From a bacterium (GTDB lineage: Bacteria > BMS3Abin14), in contig CP070682.1 of NCBI GenBank assembly GCA_020352595.1, positions 1,185,869 to 1,191,296 on the forward strand: 5,428 nucleotides of DNA. Direction: 5' to 3'. A program made the translations under genes and the position numbers. A model generated the notes under the pieces. That model saw only the letters and a program-made list of their open reading frames with translations. It was not told the DNA's origin and did not search any database. Shown here piece by piece: positions 1 to 5,414 of this stretch. Numbering within the stretch: the stretch's first letter is position 1; the number at the start of each line of letters is the position of its first letter.

Positions 1-1
1 C

Positions 2-562
2 GGCGGTGCCTCATCCCTCGCGGTTCCCCGGACAGGGATCCGGGTCCCCACCCCGGGCTCTGGGGCCCGGGAGCGGGGGTTCACCCTCCTGGAGATCGTC
101 ATCGTCATCACCGTCCTTGCCATTGTCGTGGCCATGGCCCTGCCCAGGCAGCCGGACGTGGCCGGTATCGCTGTCCGGAAGAACGCGAGGAAGGCGGCCT
201 CGGTCCTCCAGGTGGCCCGTCTGAGGGCCGTCTCCCTGAGACGCTTCTACAGGGTCGAGGTGGACCTGGACCGCGGCGAGATGTCCGTCAGCTACTACGG
301 TCCCCAGGGGACCTTCATCGCCGACGAGGAGGTGCGGCTGACAGCCCTCACCAAGGTTCGCATCACCGACGTGGTCACCGTGCGGGACGGAAAGGTGGCT
401 GAGGGGAAAGGCCTGATCCACATCTCGCCCAGGGGCTTCACCGAGCCTTCGCTGATCCATCTCGAGGACGAACAGGGGCGGGCCCTCACCCTCATGCCGT
501 CCCTTATCAGTGAAAGGGTGCGTATCCGGGATGGGTACCTTGACCTCGGGTCCACCATCTGA
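2..562 (+). CDS. gspH: Type II secretion minor pseudopilin GspH (5' end outside window)
   Basis: GspH is a minor pseudopilin near the tip of the periplasmic T2SS pseudopilus. The frame is open from the first complete codon, and none of the codons at 2-79 is ATG, GTG, TTG or CTG, so the true start lies upstream. The prepilin signature is R-E-R-G|F-T-L-L-E (about 68-94): cleavage follows the Gly at 77-79, the mature protein starts with Phe, and Glu is at +5. A hydrophobic helix of Ile/Val/Leu/Ala follows, with the usual Pro at mature +22. The mature part is 160 residues, normal for GspH. Its C-terminal half shows the family pattern of a polar 'I-S-P-R-G' turn followed by a beta strand and a basic 'S-E-R-V-R-I' ending. 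A GTG at 128 would remove the leader and is not the start. The gene overlaps gspI by 32 nt. Assignment to H rather than another minor pseudopilin rests on order and C-terminal pattern. Confidence 0.85.
   Translation, partial: GGASSLAVPRTGIRVPTPGSGARERGFTLLEIVIVITVLAIVVAMALPRQPDVAGIAVRKNARKAASVLQVARLRAVSLRRFYRVEVDLDRGEMSVSYYGPQGTFIADEEVRLTALTKVRITDVVTVRDGKVAEGKGLIHISPRGFTEPSLIHLEDEQGRALTLMPSLISERVRIRDGYLDLGSTI
52..71 (+). other. GC-only inverted repeat in the gspH leader region
   Basis: CCCGGGC (52-58) pairs perfectly with GCCCGGG (65-71) across a 6-base loop, giving a 7-bp stem made only of G-C pairs. It lies inside the gspH reading frame, ending just before the codons for the Arg-Glu-Arg-Gly of the prepilin cleavage site. 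No T-run follows, so it is not an intrinsic terminator. It could stall ribosomes or protect the 3' end of an upstream transcript, but in such G+C-rich DNA it may be chance. Confidence 0.45.
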
Positions 563-941
563 AACCGGCTGGCCCCGGGCGGGGAGGAAGAGGCCCGAAG
601 GCGGATTCACCCTCCTCGAGGTTCTGGCTTCCCTGGCTGTCCTGGCAGTGTCTTTCCTCGTCCTTCTGCAGACCGACGGCCTGAACGCATCGCGCACGCT
701 CCACGCCCGAAGGCTGCTCGGAGCGGTACAGCTGGCACAGGGCAGGATGGAGGAGGTCTTCTCCAGCGGCTCGGGTGAACTGGTGTCCGAGGAGGGCGAA
801 CAGGAGGACGCCATCTACTCCTGGCAGAGGGTGGTGTCGGATACTGAGTTCGAGGGGCTCAAGGAGGTTCGGCTCATTGTCCGCTGGAAGGAAGGTGCAC
901 GGGAGGAGGAGTATGTCGTCCTTGCCTATCTGCCCCGGTGA
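531..941 (+). CDS. gspI: Type II secretion minor pseudopilin GspI
   Basis: GspI is the minor pseudopilin that nucleates the tip complex with GspJ and GspK. From ATG 531 the product is 136 residues. A 25-residue leader rich in Gly, Pro and Arg ends in P-E-G-G, followed by F-T-L-L-E-V-L, so cleavage follows Gly25 and Glu is at mature +5. A hydrophobic helix (about residues 30-45) continues into a polar amphipathic region containing A-Q-G-R-M-E-E-V. The C-terminal beta part carries L-K-E-V-R-L-I-V-R-W and ends in V-L-A-Y-L-P-R, the short form typical of GspI. The mature length of 111 residues suits GspI and is far too short for GspJ. An in-frame GTG at 510 would add seven residues; neither start has a good Shine-Dalgarno sequence, so ATG 531 is preferred but uncertain. 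The start lies inside gspH, which suggests translational coupling. The stop at 939-941 is 14 nt before gspK. Confidence 0.83.
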   Translation: MGTLTSGPPSETGWPRAGRKRPEGGFTLLEVLASLAVLAVSFLVLLQTDGLNASRTLHARRLLGAVQLAQGRMEEVFSSGSGELVSEEGEQEDAIYSWQRVVSDTEFEGLKEVRLIVRWKEGAREEEYVVLAYLPR

Positions 942-946
942 GGGGG
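941..946 (+). promoter_or_regulatory. Ribosome binding site setting the gspK start
   Basis: AGGGGG lies 9 nt upstream of ATG 956 and begins on the last base of the gspI stop codon. An alternative in-frame GTG at 938 has only pyrimidine-rich sequence before it, so this site favours ATG 956. Confidence 0.55.
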
Positions 947-955
947 CGCCCTGAC

Positions 956-1954
956 ATGGGACGCGATCCCCATACCCAGAGGGGCATGGCCCTCATCCTG
1001 GCCGTGCTGGCCGTCTTCCTCCTGTCCGTGGCGGTTATCCAGACGAGAGCGGGTGTGAACATGGCCGAGGAGATCGCGGTGAGCGCGGCCAGGGAGACCC
1101 AGGCGCTCTACATGGCGCGATCGGGCCTGGCCCTGGTCCGCGAGGCCCTCGCGGAGGATGACGCCCAGGTGGACTCCTACGAGGATGACTGGGCGGCCGC
1201 CAACGACCTGGGGGCAGTCCCCATCGCGGACGTCGGCTGGGTGGTGGGTCGGGTCTGGGACGAGGAGGGCAAATTCAACGTGCTCGACCTCGTCAACGAG
1301 GAGGGGGAAGTGGATGCTGATGCCGATCAGGCAGCCCTGCGTCTCATGGATCTTCTCACCTATCTCGGCTTGCCCGAGGACCGGGCCGGGGAGATCGTGG
1401 ACAGCCTCGTGGACTGGATGGATGACGACAGCACGGTGACCGGCGCCGGTGCGGAGGATCCCTACTATCGATCCCTCATGCCGCCCTACAGCTGCCCCAA
1501 GGCCCCGCCTTCCGCCCTGGACGAACTCGCCCTGGTCAAGGGTGTCGGCTCTCTCCTTCTTTCGGCGGGAGAGGGGGAGGTGCCTCCCCTCTCCGATTAC
1601 CTCACCGTCCACGGGAGCAGGAAACCGGGAGACAGGTTCAGGAGAGTGAACCTGAACACGGCGCCCGTCGAGGTGCTCATGGCCCTACACCCGGACGTGG
1701 ACCGGCGTCTCGCCGAGGAGATCGTCGCCTCCAGGGCCGAGGAGCCTTTCAAGAACCCGGCCGAGATCAAGGATATTCCAGGCGGTCCCAGCGAGGAGTT
1801 CTACAGCAACGAACTGGCCCACCTCGTGGATGTGTCCAGTTCCCATTTCTCGGCCAGGATAACCGGGGAGACGCCCTCGGCCTCGAGCCGCGCCTACGGG
1901 GTGTTCTCGAGGCAGGGTGAGGTCGTCAGCCTTGTCTACTACAAGGGGTTCTGA
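956..1954 (+). CDS. gspK: Type II secretion minor pseudopilin GspK (tip protein)
   Basis: GspK is the large minor pseudopilin that caps the pseudopilus. The product is 332 residues, close to the family norm. The leader is ten residues ending Q-R-G, followed by M-A-L-I-L-A-V-L and a membrane helix (about 11-30). Mature +5 is Leu rather than Glu, as is usual for GspK but not for the other pseudopilins. Family landmarks are G-K-F-N (105-108), D-W-M-D-D-D (153-158), G-A-E-D-P-Y-Y (165-171) and P-P-Y soon after, then L-D-E-L-A-L-V-K-G-V. The second helical domain carries V-N-L-N-T-A-P (231-237), followed by an E-I-V-A-S-R helix and an I-P-G turn. The Asp-rich stretch is where known GspK proteins bind calcium; binding here is inferred. 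ATG 956 is chosen over GTG 938 because AGGGGG lies 9 nt upstream. The gene ends in tandem stops, TGA then TAG, and a 129-nt gap follows. Confidence 0.93.
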   Translation: MGRDPHTQRGMALILAVLAVFLLSVAVIQTRAGVNMAEEIAVSAARETQALYMARSGLALVREALAEDDAQVDSYEDDWAAANDLGAVPIADVGWVVGRVWDEEGKFNVLDLVNEEGEVDADADQAALRLMDLLTYLGLPEDRAGEIVDSLVDWMDDDSTVTGAGAEDPYYRSLMPPYSCPKAPPSALDELALVKGVGSLLLSAGEGEVPPLSDYLTVHGSRKPGDRFRRVNLNTAPVEVLMALHPDVDRRLAEEIVASRAEEPFKNPAEIKDIPGGPSEEFYSNELAHLVDVSSSHFSARITGETPSASSRAYGVFSRQGEVVSLVYYKGF

Positions 1955-2083
1955 TAGGTTTTCTGAAGACGGCAGTGGGTAAGGCGAGGCCAGGCGCGGG
2001 ATCAGGGATGTCCGGGAGCCGGCGGGGCCTCCGCTATCCGTTATCTTTCCGGAGGTCGTGGACCCCGGGCTACAGGGTGGAGA
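1955..2083 (+). other. Spacer between gspK and gspL with alternative hairpins
   Basis: This is the only sizeable gap inside the operon. Two stem-loops compete for the same bases. Hairpin A pairs 2015-2020 with 2026-2032, with one bulged C and a 5-base loop. Hairpin B pairs GGCCTCCG (2026-2033) with CGGAGGTC (2050-2057), eight pairs including one G-U, with a 16-base loop that hides a GGAGG at 2051-2055. That GGAGG is 28 nt before the gspL ATG, too far to serve it; AGGGTGGAG at 2074-2082 is nearer. No T-run follows either hairpin. No promoter of good quality is visible. An RNA role is only a possibility. Confidence 0.35.
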
Positions 2084-3478
2084 ATGTACAACAAGAAGAT
2101 GTGCGGTATAGCGCTCGAGGCTGACGGAACAGCGAGGGTGGTGGAACTGACGGCCACCCTGAGGGCCGTCAACCTGTCACGGGCCCAGACCTTCCCTGCC
2201 GGTGATGTCGAGCCCGCCTCGGGCTGGGGGCGGGCCCTGAGCAGGGCCAGGGAAGAGGGTTTTTACCTGGACGGTTGCGTCATGGGGCTTCCCGACTCCA
2301 TGACCTACCGCAAGGCCCTGACCTTCCCCTTCCGCGCCCGCAGGCGGATCATGCAGGTCCTCCCCTCGGAACTTGACGGCGAGATACCGGTGCCGTCAGA
2401 TGCGGTGGTTGCGGACTTCCTGCCCGGGGGATCGGCTGACGGAGGGGCGAAGGGCATGGCTGTGGCCTGCTCCCGGCAGACCCTGCTCCAGGTGCTGGAT
2501 CTTCCCGGGGAAGGTTCCAGGATCGGCGGTGTGCAGACCCTTTCCGTGGGGCTCGCGACGGCATGCAGGGCGGCCGGACTTTCCGACGGTGTGGCGGTCC
2601 TGTGCTCGGAGGGGGACATCCTCGTGGTCGGGATGCGGTCCTCCAGGTTGGAGGCCGTAAGACGTCTGGCAACCGGCGGTACCGGCGGCGGAGCCGCGGA
2701 TTTCATCAGGGATTCCATCACGGCACTCGCTGCTGAGGGGGACCAGGTGGTCCTGGGGTGCCCCGAAGACCTGACCGCGGAGCTGGAATCCTCCCTGACG
2801 CAGAGCGGCCTGACCGTCCGACGGTTCCGGAACTGGCATCCCATGGGCGGCATGGACCACGCCCCGGAGGACGTCACCCCTTACATGACGGCCTTCGGGC
2901 TGGCGCTGCGCGCCCTTGGAAGGAAGGAATCGTTCTCCTTCGACCTGAGGCAGGGTCCCTTCAGGCCCGTGACCCCCCTCGCATCCATGAAGGCTCCCCT
3001 GCTGCGCACCGCGGGCGTTGCCGTCCTGGCCCTGGTCCTGGCAACGGCGAGCGCCGTCACCGGGATCAGCCGCGTCAAGGGGGACTACGAACGGTACTCG
3101 GCGCAGCTGACCCAGGAGTTCAGGGAGCTGTTCCCGGACACGCGCATCGTCAACGAGGTGGCCCAGGTCAGCGAGAAGCTCCAGCAGCTCGACCGGCGAG
3201 CCAGGGATCTGGCAGGTTTCGAGGGTGCAGGGGCCCTGCACGTTCTCACGAGGCTCAGCGCAGCCATCCCCGGAGAGATCCAGTTGAAGGTCGAGGAACT
3301 TTCCTATGATTCCAGCAAGCTGAGACTGGACGGCACGATCTCGTCCTTCGACGCCGTGGACAGGCTGAAGGGTGCCCTCGAGAAGGAGCCTCTTTTTTCA
3401 GGGGTGCAGCTTCAGAACGCCAAGGTCGGCGCCGACGCGAGCAAGGTCAACTTCCGCCTTCAGATGGAGATCCGCTGA
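2084..3478 (+). CDS. gspL: Type II secretion inner-membrane platform protein GspL
   Basis: GspL is a bitopic inner-membrane protein that recruits the ATPase GspE through its cytoplasmic domain and pairs with GspM in the membrane and periplasm. The product is 464 residues. Residues 1 to about 285 form an actin-like (PilM-like) region, recognisable by G-I-A-L-E near the start and the stretch F-P-F-R-A-R-R-R-I-M-Q-V-L-P-S-E-L with I-P-V-P soon after. Residues 284-293 read F-S-F-D-L-R-Q-G-P-F, the usual end of the cytoplasmic part. A single hydrophobic segment at 309-329 follows. The periplasmic part has a coiled-coil-like stretch (about 330-380), then a PilN/ferredoxin-like fold containing L-S-A-A-I-P-G-E-I and a final strand near L-Q-M-E-I-R. 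ATG 2084 has AGGGTGGAG immediately before it. A second in-frame ATG at 2099 lacks a binding site. gspM begins one base after the stop. Confidence 0.88.
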   Translation: MYNKKMCGIALEADGTARVVELTATLRAVNLSRAQTFPAGDVEPASGWGRALSRAREEGFYLDGCVMGLPDSMTYRKALTFPFRARRRIMQVLPSELDGEIPVPSDAVVADFLPGGSADGGAKGMAVACSRQTLLQVLDLPGEGSRIGGVQTLSVGLATACRAAGLSDGVAVLCSEGDILVVGMRSSRLEAVRRLATGGTGGGAADFIRDSITALAAEGDQVVLGCPEDLTAELESSLTQSGLTVRRFRNWHPMGGMDHAPEDVTPYMTAFGLALRALGRKESFSFDLRQGPFRPVTPLASMKAPLLRTAGVAVLALVLATASAVTGISRVKGDYERYSAQLTQEFRELFPDTRIVNEVAQVSEKLQQLDRRARDLAGFEGAGALHVLTRLSAAIPGEIQLKVEELSYDSSKLRLDGTISSFDAVDRLKGALEKEPLFSGVQLQNAKVGADASKVNFRLQMEIR

Positions 3479-3479
3479 C

Positions 3480-4016
3480 ATGCTGGACCTGCTCAGGAGG
3501 TTATCGCCCCGCGAGAGGATCCTGGTCATGGGCGCGGGCGCCTTCGTCCTCGCGGCCGTGCTGTACGGGCTCGTTCTGGACCCCCTCATGGGGCAGAAGC
3601 GCCGCTACGAGGGCATGGTGGAGCGCAAGCGCGCGGACCTCGCCGAGTTCCGCGATCTGGCGGCCCGCTACCGCTCGACGCAGGCCTCTCTGGATGCCAT
3701 GGAGCGTCGCGTAGCGGCCAGGGAACCGGGTACCTCCCTCCTGGCCACCATGGAGGCGGAAGCGCGCAAGCTGGGGCTCGCCGACAGGATCGCCAGCATG
3801 AAACCGGTCACCAGCGAACTGGAATCGGGCATGGTGGAATCGAGCGTGGAGATCCGCATCGAAAAGGTGGACCTGAAAGGGCTCGTGGAGTTTCTCAGAG
3901 CGGTGGAGAACGGACCGCTCATGGCCAGGGCGGCCAGGCTCAGGGTCAGGACGCGCTTCGACGATCCCCAACTCATGGACGTCACCATCCTCGCCAGCAC
4001 CCTGGAGGCCCCATGA
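3480..4016 (+). CDS. gspM: Type II secretion inner-membrane platform protein GspM
   Basis: GspM is a small bitopic protein that partners GspL in the assembly platform. The product is 178 residues. It has a short basic cytoplasmic tail (M-L-D-L-L-R-R-L-S-P-R-E-R), one membrane helix at about 14-33 ending L-D-P-L, and a long charged helix (about 37-75) likely to form a coiled coil. A PilO-like ferredoxin fold follows, with V-D-L-K-G-L-V-E-F-L in its helix and strands ending R-F-D-D-P and M-D-V-T-I. The frame is open upstream to 3372, but that extension lies over the gspL 3' end and encodes an Arg/Ser-rich peptide that would bury the membrane anchor. ATG 3480 has GGAGA at 3466-3470, 9 nt upstream, and is the better start. 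The gene follows the gspL stop by one base and overlaps gspN by four, so L, M and N are probably translated together. Confidence 0.85.
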   Translation: MLDLLRRLSPRERILVMGAGAFVLAAVLYGLVLDPLMGQKRRYEGMVERKRADLAEFRDLAARYRSTQASLDAMERRVAAREPGTSLLATMEAEARKLGLADRIASMKPVTSELESGMVESSVEIRIEKVDLKGLVEFLRAVENGPLMARAARLRVRTRFDDPQLMDVTILASTLEAP

Positions 4017-4864
4017 GCCGCCCCAACCTTGTGCGGGCCGTCTCCTACCTCCTGTTCCTCTTACTGCTCACAGCCGCTTTCTGTGTCCTGAACTTTCCCT
4101 CCGAGCCCCTCACCAGGACCGTCAACGGCTGGCTGGCCGGCGTATCGGACGGGAAGTTGAGGGCGGCCAGCACCAGGGTCTCCTTCCCCCTCGCCCTGAC
4201 CCTGGAGGGGATGACGCTGGACTGGGAGGGGAGCAGCCGTGCCCTGGGCAGGGCCAGAGTGTCGCCCCGCCTCCTGGCCCTTCTGACAGGCAGACGCAAG
4301 GCCGCTGCCCGCGTCAGCGGGCCGTGGGGACATTCCCAGATGACCTTTTCCCTGAAGGGGGACCAGTGGGAGTTAGGGGTTCTCTCGCTGAGGGTTGACC
4401 TGGGTGATCTCACCCCCGCAGGGGAGGGAGATGTCGCGGCCGACGGGGTGGTGACCGGGACCCTCCATCTGGCAGCCCCGGGCTCGGGCGAACCCCTGAG
4501 CGGGGAGGGGAGCCTGGCCGGGCAGGGGGTCACGGTCCAGGGGGGAGTCCTGGATTCCCTCGGACTGTCACCCTTCCGGATCGGCAGCTTCAACGGCTTT
4601 TTCACCGTTGAGGACAACGTCCTGACGCTGGGGGAGAACCGGGTGGAGGGTGACCTGGCCGGCAGCGCGCGCGGGACGGTGCGGCTGGCTCCCGGCAACC
4701 TGAAGGCCTCCCGCCTGGACCTCTTCCTGGACCTGAGGCCGGCGCCCGAGGCGAGGGACAAGGTGGAACCGCTTTTCACGCTCCTGGGCGCGCGCCAGAG
4801 CGCGGATGGCCGGGTGAACCTGAGGGTCAGGGGGACCCTTGCAAGGCCGACCATTATGCCGTGA
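4013..4864 (+). CDS. gspN: Type II secretion protein GspN (AsmA-like accessory protein)
   Basis: The product is 283 residues. An uncleaved signal anchor lies at about 9-26 (Y-L-L-F-L-L-L-L-T-A-A-F). It is followed by a periplasmic domain of repeating short beta strands with alternating hydrophobic residues and many glycines. The ending R-V-N-L-R-V-R-G-T-L-A-R-P is characteristic of the deltaproteobacterial-type GspN, where a G-T-L-x-x-P motif closes the protein, and resembles AsmA-type domains. The exact function of GspN is not settled; it is a non-universal T2SS component. Its start ATG overlaps the gspM stop as ATGA. It is the last recognisable secretion gene. Position and C-terminal motif support the call. 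A generic AsmA-family protein is the main alternative, but that is unlikely directly behind gspM. Confidence 0.8.
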   Translation: MSRPNLVRAVSYLLFLLLLTAAFCVLNFPSEPLTRTVNGWLAGVSDGKLRAASTRVSFPLALTLEGMTLDWEGSSRALGRARVSPRLLALLTGRRKAAARVSGPWGHSQMTFSLKGDQWELGVLSLRVDLGDLTPAGEGDVAADGVVTGTLHLAAPGSGEPLSGEGSLAGQGVTVQGGVLDSLGLSPFRIGSFNGFFTVEDNVLTLGENRVEGDLAGSARGTVRLAPGNLKASRLDLFLDLRPAPEARDKVEPLFTLLGARQSADGRVNLRVRGTLARPTIMP

Positions 4865-4941
4865 ATGGAAGGGGAGACGGCTCTCAGGTCTCAAAGGGTT
4901 TGGCTCATCAACAGTATCTGTCCTGGTTTGCCGGTCTTTTT

Positions 4942-4969
4942 CTGAGATCTGAGATATGAGATCCGGGAT
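4942..4969 (+). repeat. Four imperfect tandem copies of a 7-base unit
   Basis: The units read CTGAGAT, CTGAGAT, ATGAGAT and CCGGGAT, in perfect 7-base register. The first two are identical, the third differs at one base and the fourth at two. The last unit merges into the palindrome GGGATCCC (4965-4972). The repeat lies wholly in non-coding DNA between gspN and the next gene. Its role is unknown: it may be a slippage-prone microsatellite or part of a dispersed heptamer family. Confidence 0.75.
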
Positions 4970-4999
4970 CCCTTATGCACGGCCTGCCGGCATTGCCCT

Positions 5000-5028
5000 T
5001 TCCCTTCCAGGAAAAAAGTGGTTATCAT
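5000..5028 (+). promoter_or_regulatory. Possible sigma-70-type promoter for the prodomain gene
   Basis: TATCAT at 5023-5028 is one base from the TATAAT -10 consensus, and TTCCCT lies 17 bases upstream at 5000-5005 as a poor -35 (three of six matches). An A-run (5012-5017) sits between them. Transcription would begin near 5035, at the first base of the following hairpin. This is a weak candidate with no sequence-independent support. Confidence 0.25.
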
Positions 5029-5034
5029 TGATGT

Positions 5035-5062
5035 GGGGACTGGATGGGCGAAGTCCCCTTTT
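5035..5062 (+). terminator. Hairpin with T-run between the T2SS operon and the prodomain gene
   Basis: GGGGACT (5035-5041) pairs perfectly with AGTCCCC (5052-5058), seven pairs with a 10-base loop, followed directly by TTTT (5059-5062). This is the form of a short intrinsic terminator and could end the secretion operon. It sits only 13 bases before the ATG at 5076. It may therefore instead be a 5'-leader hairpin of the next gene, or a transcription attenuator. The loop is longer and the T-run shorter than in strong terminators. Confidence 0.42.
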
Positions 5063-5066
5063 GCAT

Positions 5067-5070
5067 GGAG
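5067..5070 (+). promoter_or_regulatory. Ribosome binding site setting the prodomain gene start
   Basis: GGAG lies 5 nt upstream of ATG 5076. The reading frame is open further upstream to an ATG at 4956, but that lies inside the heptamer repeat and lacks a binding site, so 5076 is the better start. Confidence 0.6.
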
Positions 5071-5075
5071 ATAAA

Positions 5076-5414
5076 ATGGATCACAAGGGCCTGATGACCA
5101 CCGTCGCGGCCGTATGCGCTCTGCTCCTCGCCGCGGCTCCCTCCGCCGGGTTTTCCCGCCGCCCGCCGGAGCCCGCCCACGTTCCGGGCAAGGTCGTCGT
5201 CAGGTTCCAGAGCGACGTGTCGGTTGAGAGGGCCGAGGAGATCATCAGCACCGAGGGAGCCGAGGTCGGGCAGGTCGTGAGGCGTACGGGCGTCTACCTT
5301 GTCCTCCTCCCGGAGGGGGCCGACGTCCAGGAGGCCGTCACCCGCTTTTCGGCCCATCCCGAGGTGCTTTACGCCCGGCCGGAATCCCGCGCCGAGCCCC
5401 TGGAGGAAAGATGA
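5076..5414 (+). CDS. Secreted stand-alone subtilase prodomain (fervidolysin N-terminal type)
   Basis: The product is 112 residues. An N-terminal signal peptide has His/Lys at 3-4, a hydrophobic core at about 8-21 (V-A-A-V-C-A-L-L-L-A-A-A), and likely cleavage near P-S-A (22-24). The remainder matches the fervidolysin-like N-terminal prodomain of S8 proteases: V-P-G-K-V-V-V-R-F (36-44), a helix with E-E-I-I, G-V-Y-L-V-L-L-P (72-79), a helix D-V-Q-E-A-V-T-R-F, and H-P-E-V-L-Y-A-R-P-E (94-103). In known proteases this domain chaperones folding of, and then inhibits, the catalytic domain that follows in the same chain. Here a stop comes nine residues after the domain. The stop overlaps ATGATG of another apparent gene that has GGAGG upstream, so a separately encoded partner is plausible. 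A split caused by frameshift or sequencing error is the main alternative. The signal peptide and domain call are solid; the role is inferred. Confidence 0.75.
   Translation: MDHKGLMTTVAAVCALLLAAAPSAGFSRRPPEPAHVPGKVVVRFQSDVSVERAEEIISTEGAEVGQVVRRTGVYLVLLPEGADVQEAVTRFSAHPEVLYARPESRAEPLEER

Larger units (their letters stand above)
4865..5075 (+). other. Intergenic spacer of lower G+C after the secretion operon
   Basis: No coding region is supported here. By hand count about half of the bases are G or C, clearly lower than the flanking genes. It holds a heptamer tandem repeat (4942-4969), a possible promoter (5000-5028), and a hairpin with a T-run (5035-5062). Weak 5-bp and 4-bp inverted repeats directly after gspN (GAGAC 4874-4878 with GTCTC 4888-4892; CTGG 4923-4926 with CCGG 4931-4934, before TCTTTTT) are too short to call terminators. 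The spacer probably separates two transcription units. Confidence 0.6.

Noticed and set aside
11..814. 267-codon open frame on the - strand across gspH and gspI
   Set aside because: It is antisense to two genes with clear prepilin motifs. Its peptide is Asp/Gly/His/Pro-rich without domain features, as expected from the complement of G+C-rich codons.
926..1612. 228-codon open frame on the - strand inside gspK
   Set aside because: His/Gly/Val-rich antisense shadow of gspK, whose own motifs (N-L-N-T-A-P, D-W-M-D) are decisive.
1975..2127. Short + strand frame of 50 codons from a GTG across the gspK-gspL gap
   Set aside because: Arg/Gly/Ser-rich, no good ribosome binding site, overlaps the gspL start by 44 nt, and resembles no known family.
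2396..3241. 281-codon open frame on the - strand inside gspL
   Set aside because: Same cause: it mirrors gspL codons, has no plausible binding site or family pattern, and lies wholly within a well-recognised gene.
3372..3479. 36-codon upstream extension of gspM
   Set aside because: It overlaps the gspL 3' end, encodes an Arg/Ser-rich peptide, and would displace the N-terminal membrane anchor. ATG 3480 has GGAGA 9 nt upstream.
4923..4941. CTGG/CCGG stem followed by TCTTTTT as a gspN terminator
   Set aside because: The stem is four pairs including one G-U, too weak for intrinsic termination. The hairpin at 5035-5062 is much better.
5018..5034. Fur-box-like AATGATAA core (on the - strand) near the promoter candidate
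   Set aside because: Only a short core matches. The flanking half-sites are not palindromic, so it falls within chance for an A+T-richer spacer.
4956..5075. 40-codon upstream extension of the prodomain gene
   Set aside because: The start would lie in the heptamer repeat without a binding site, and the extension would bury the signal peptide. GGAG before 5076 fits better.
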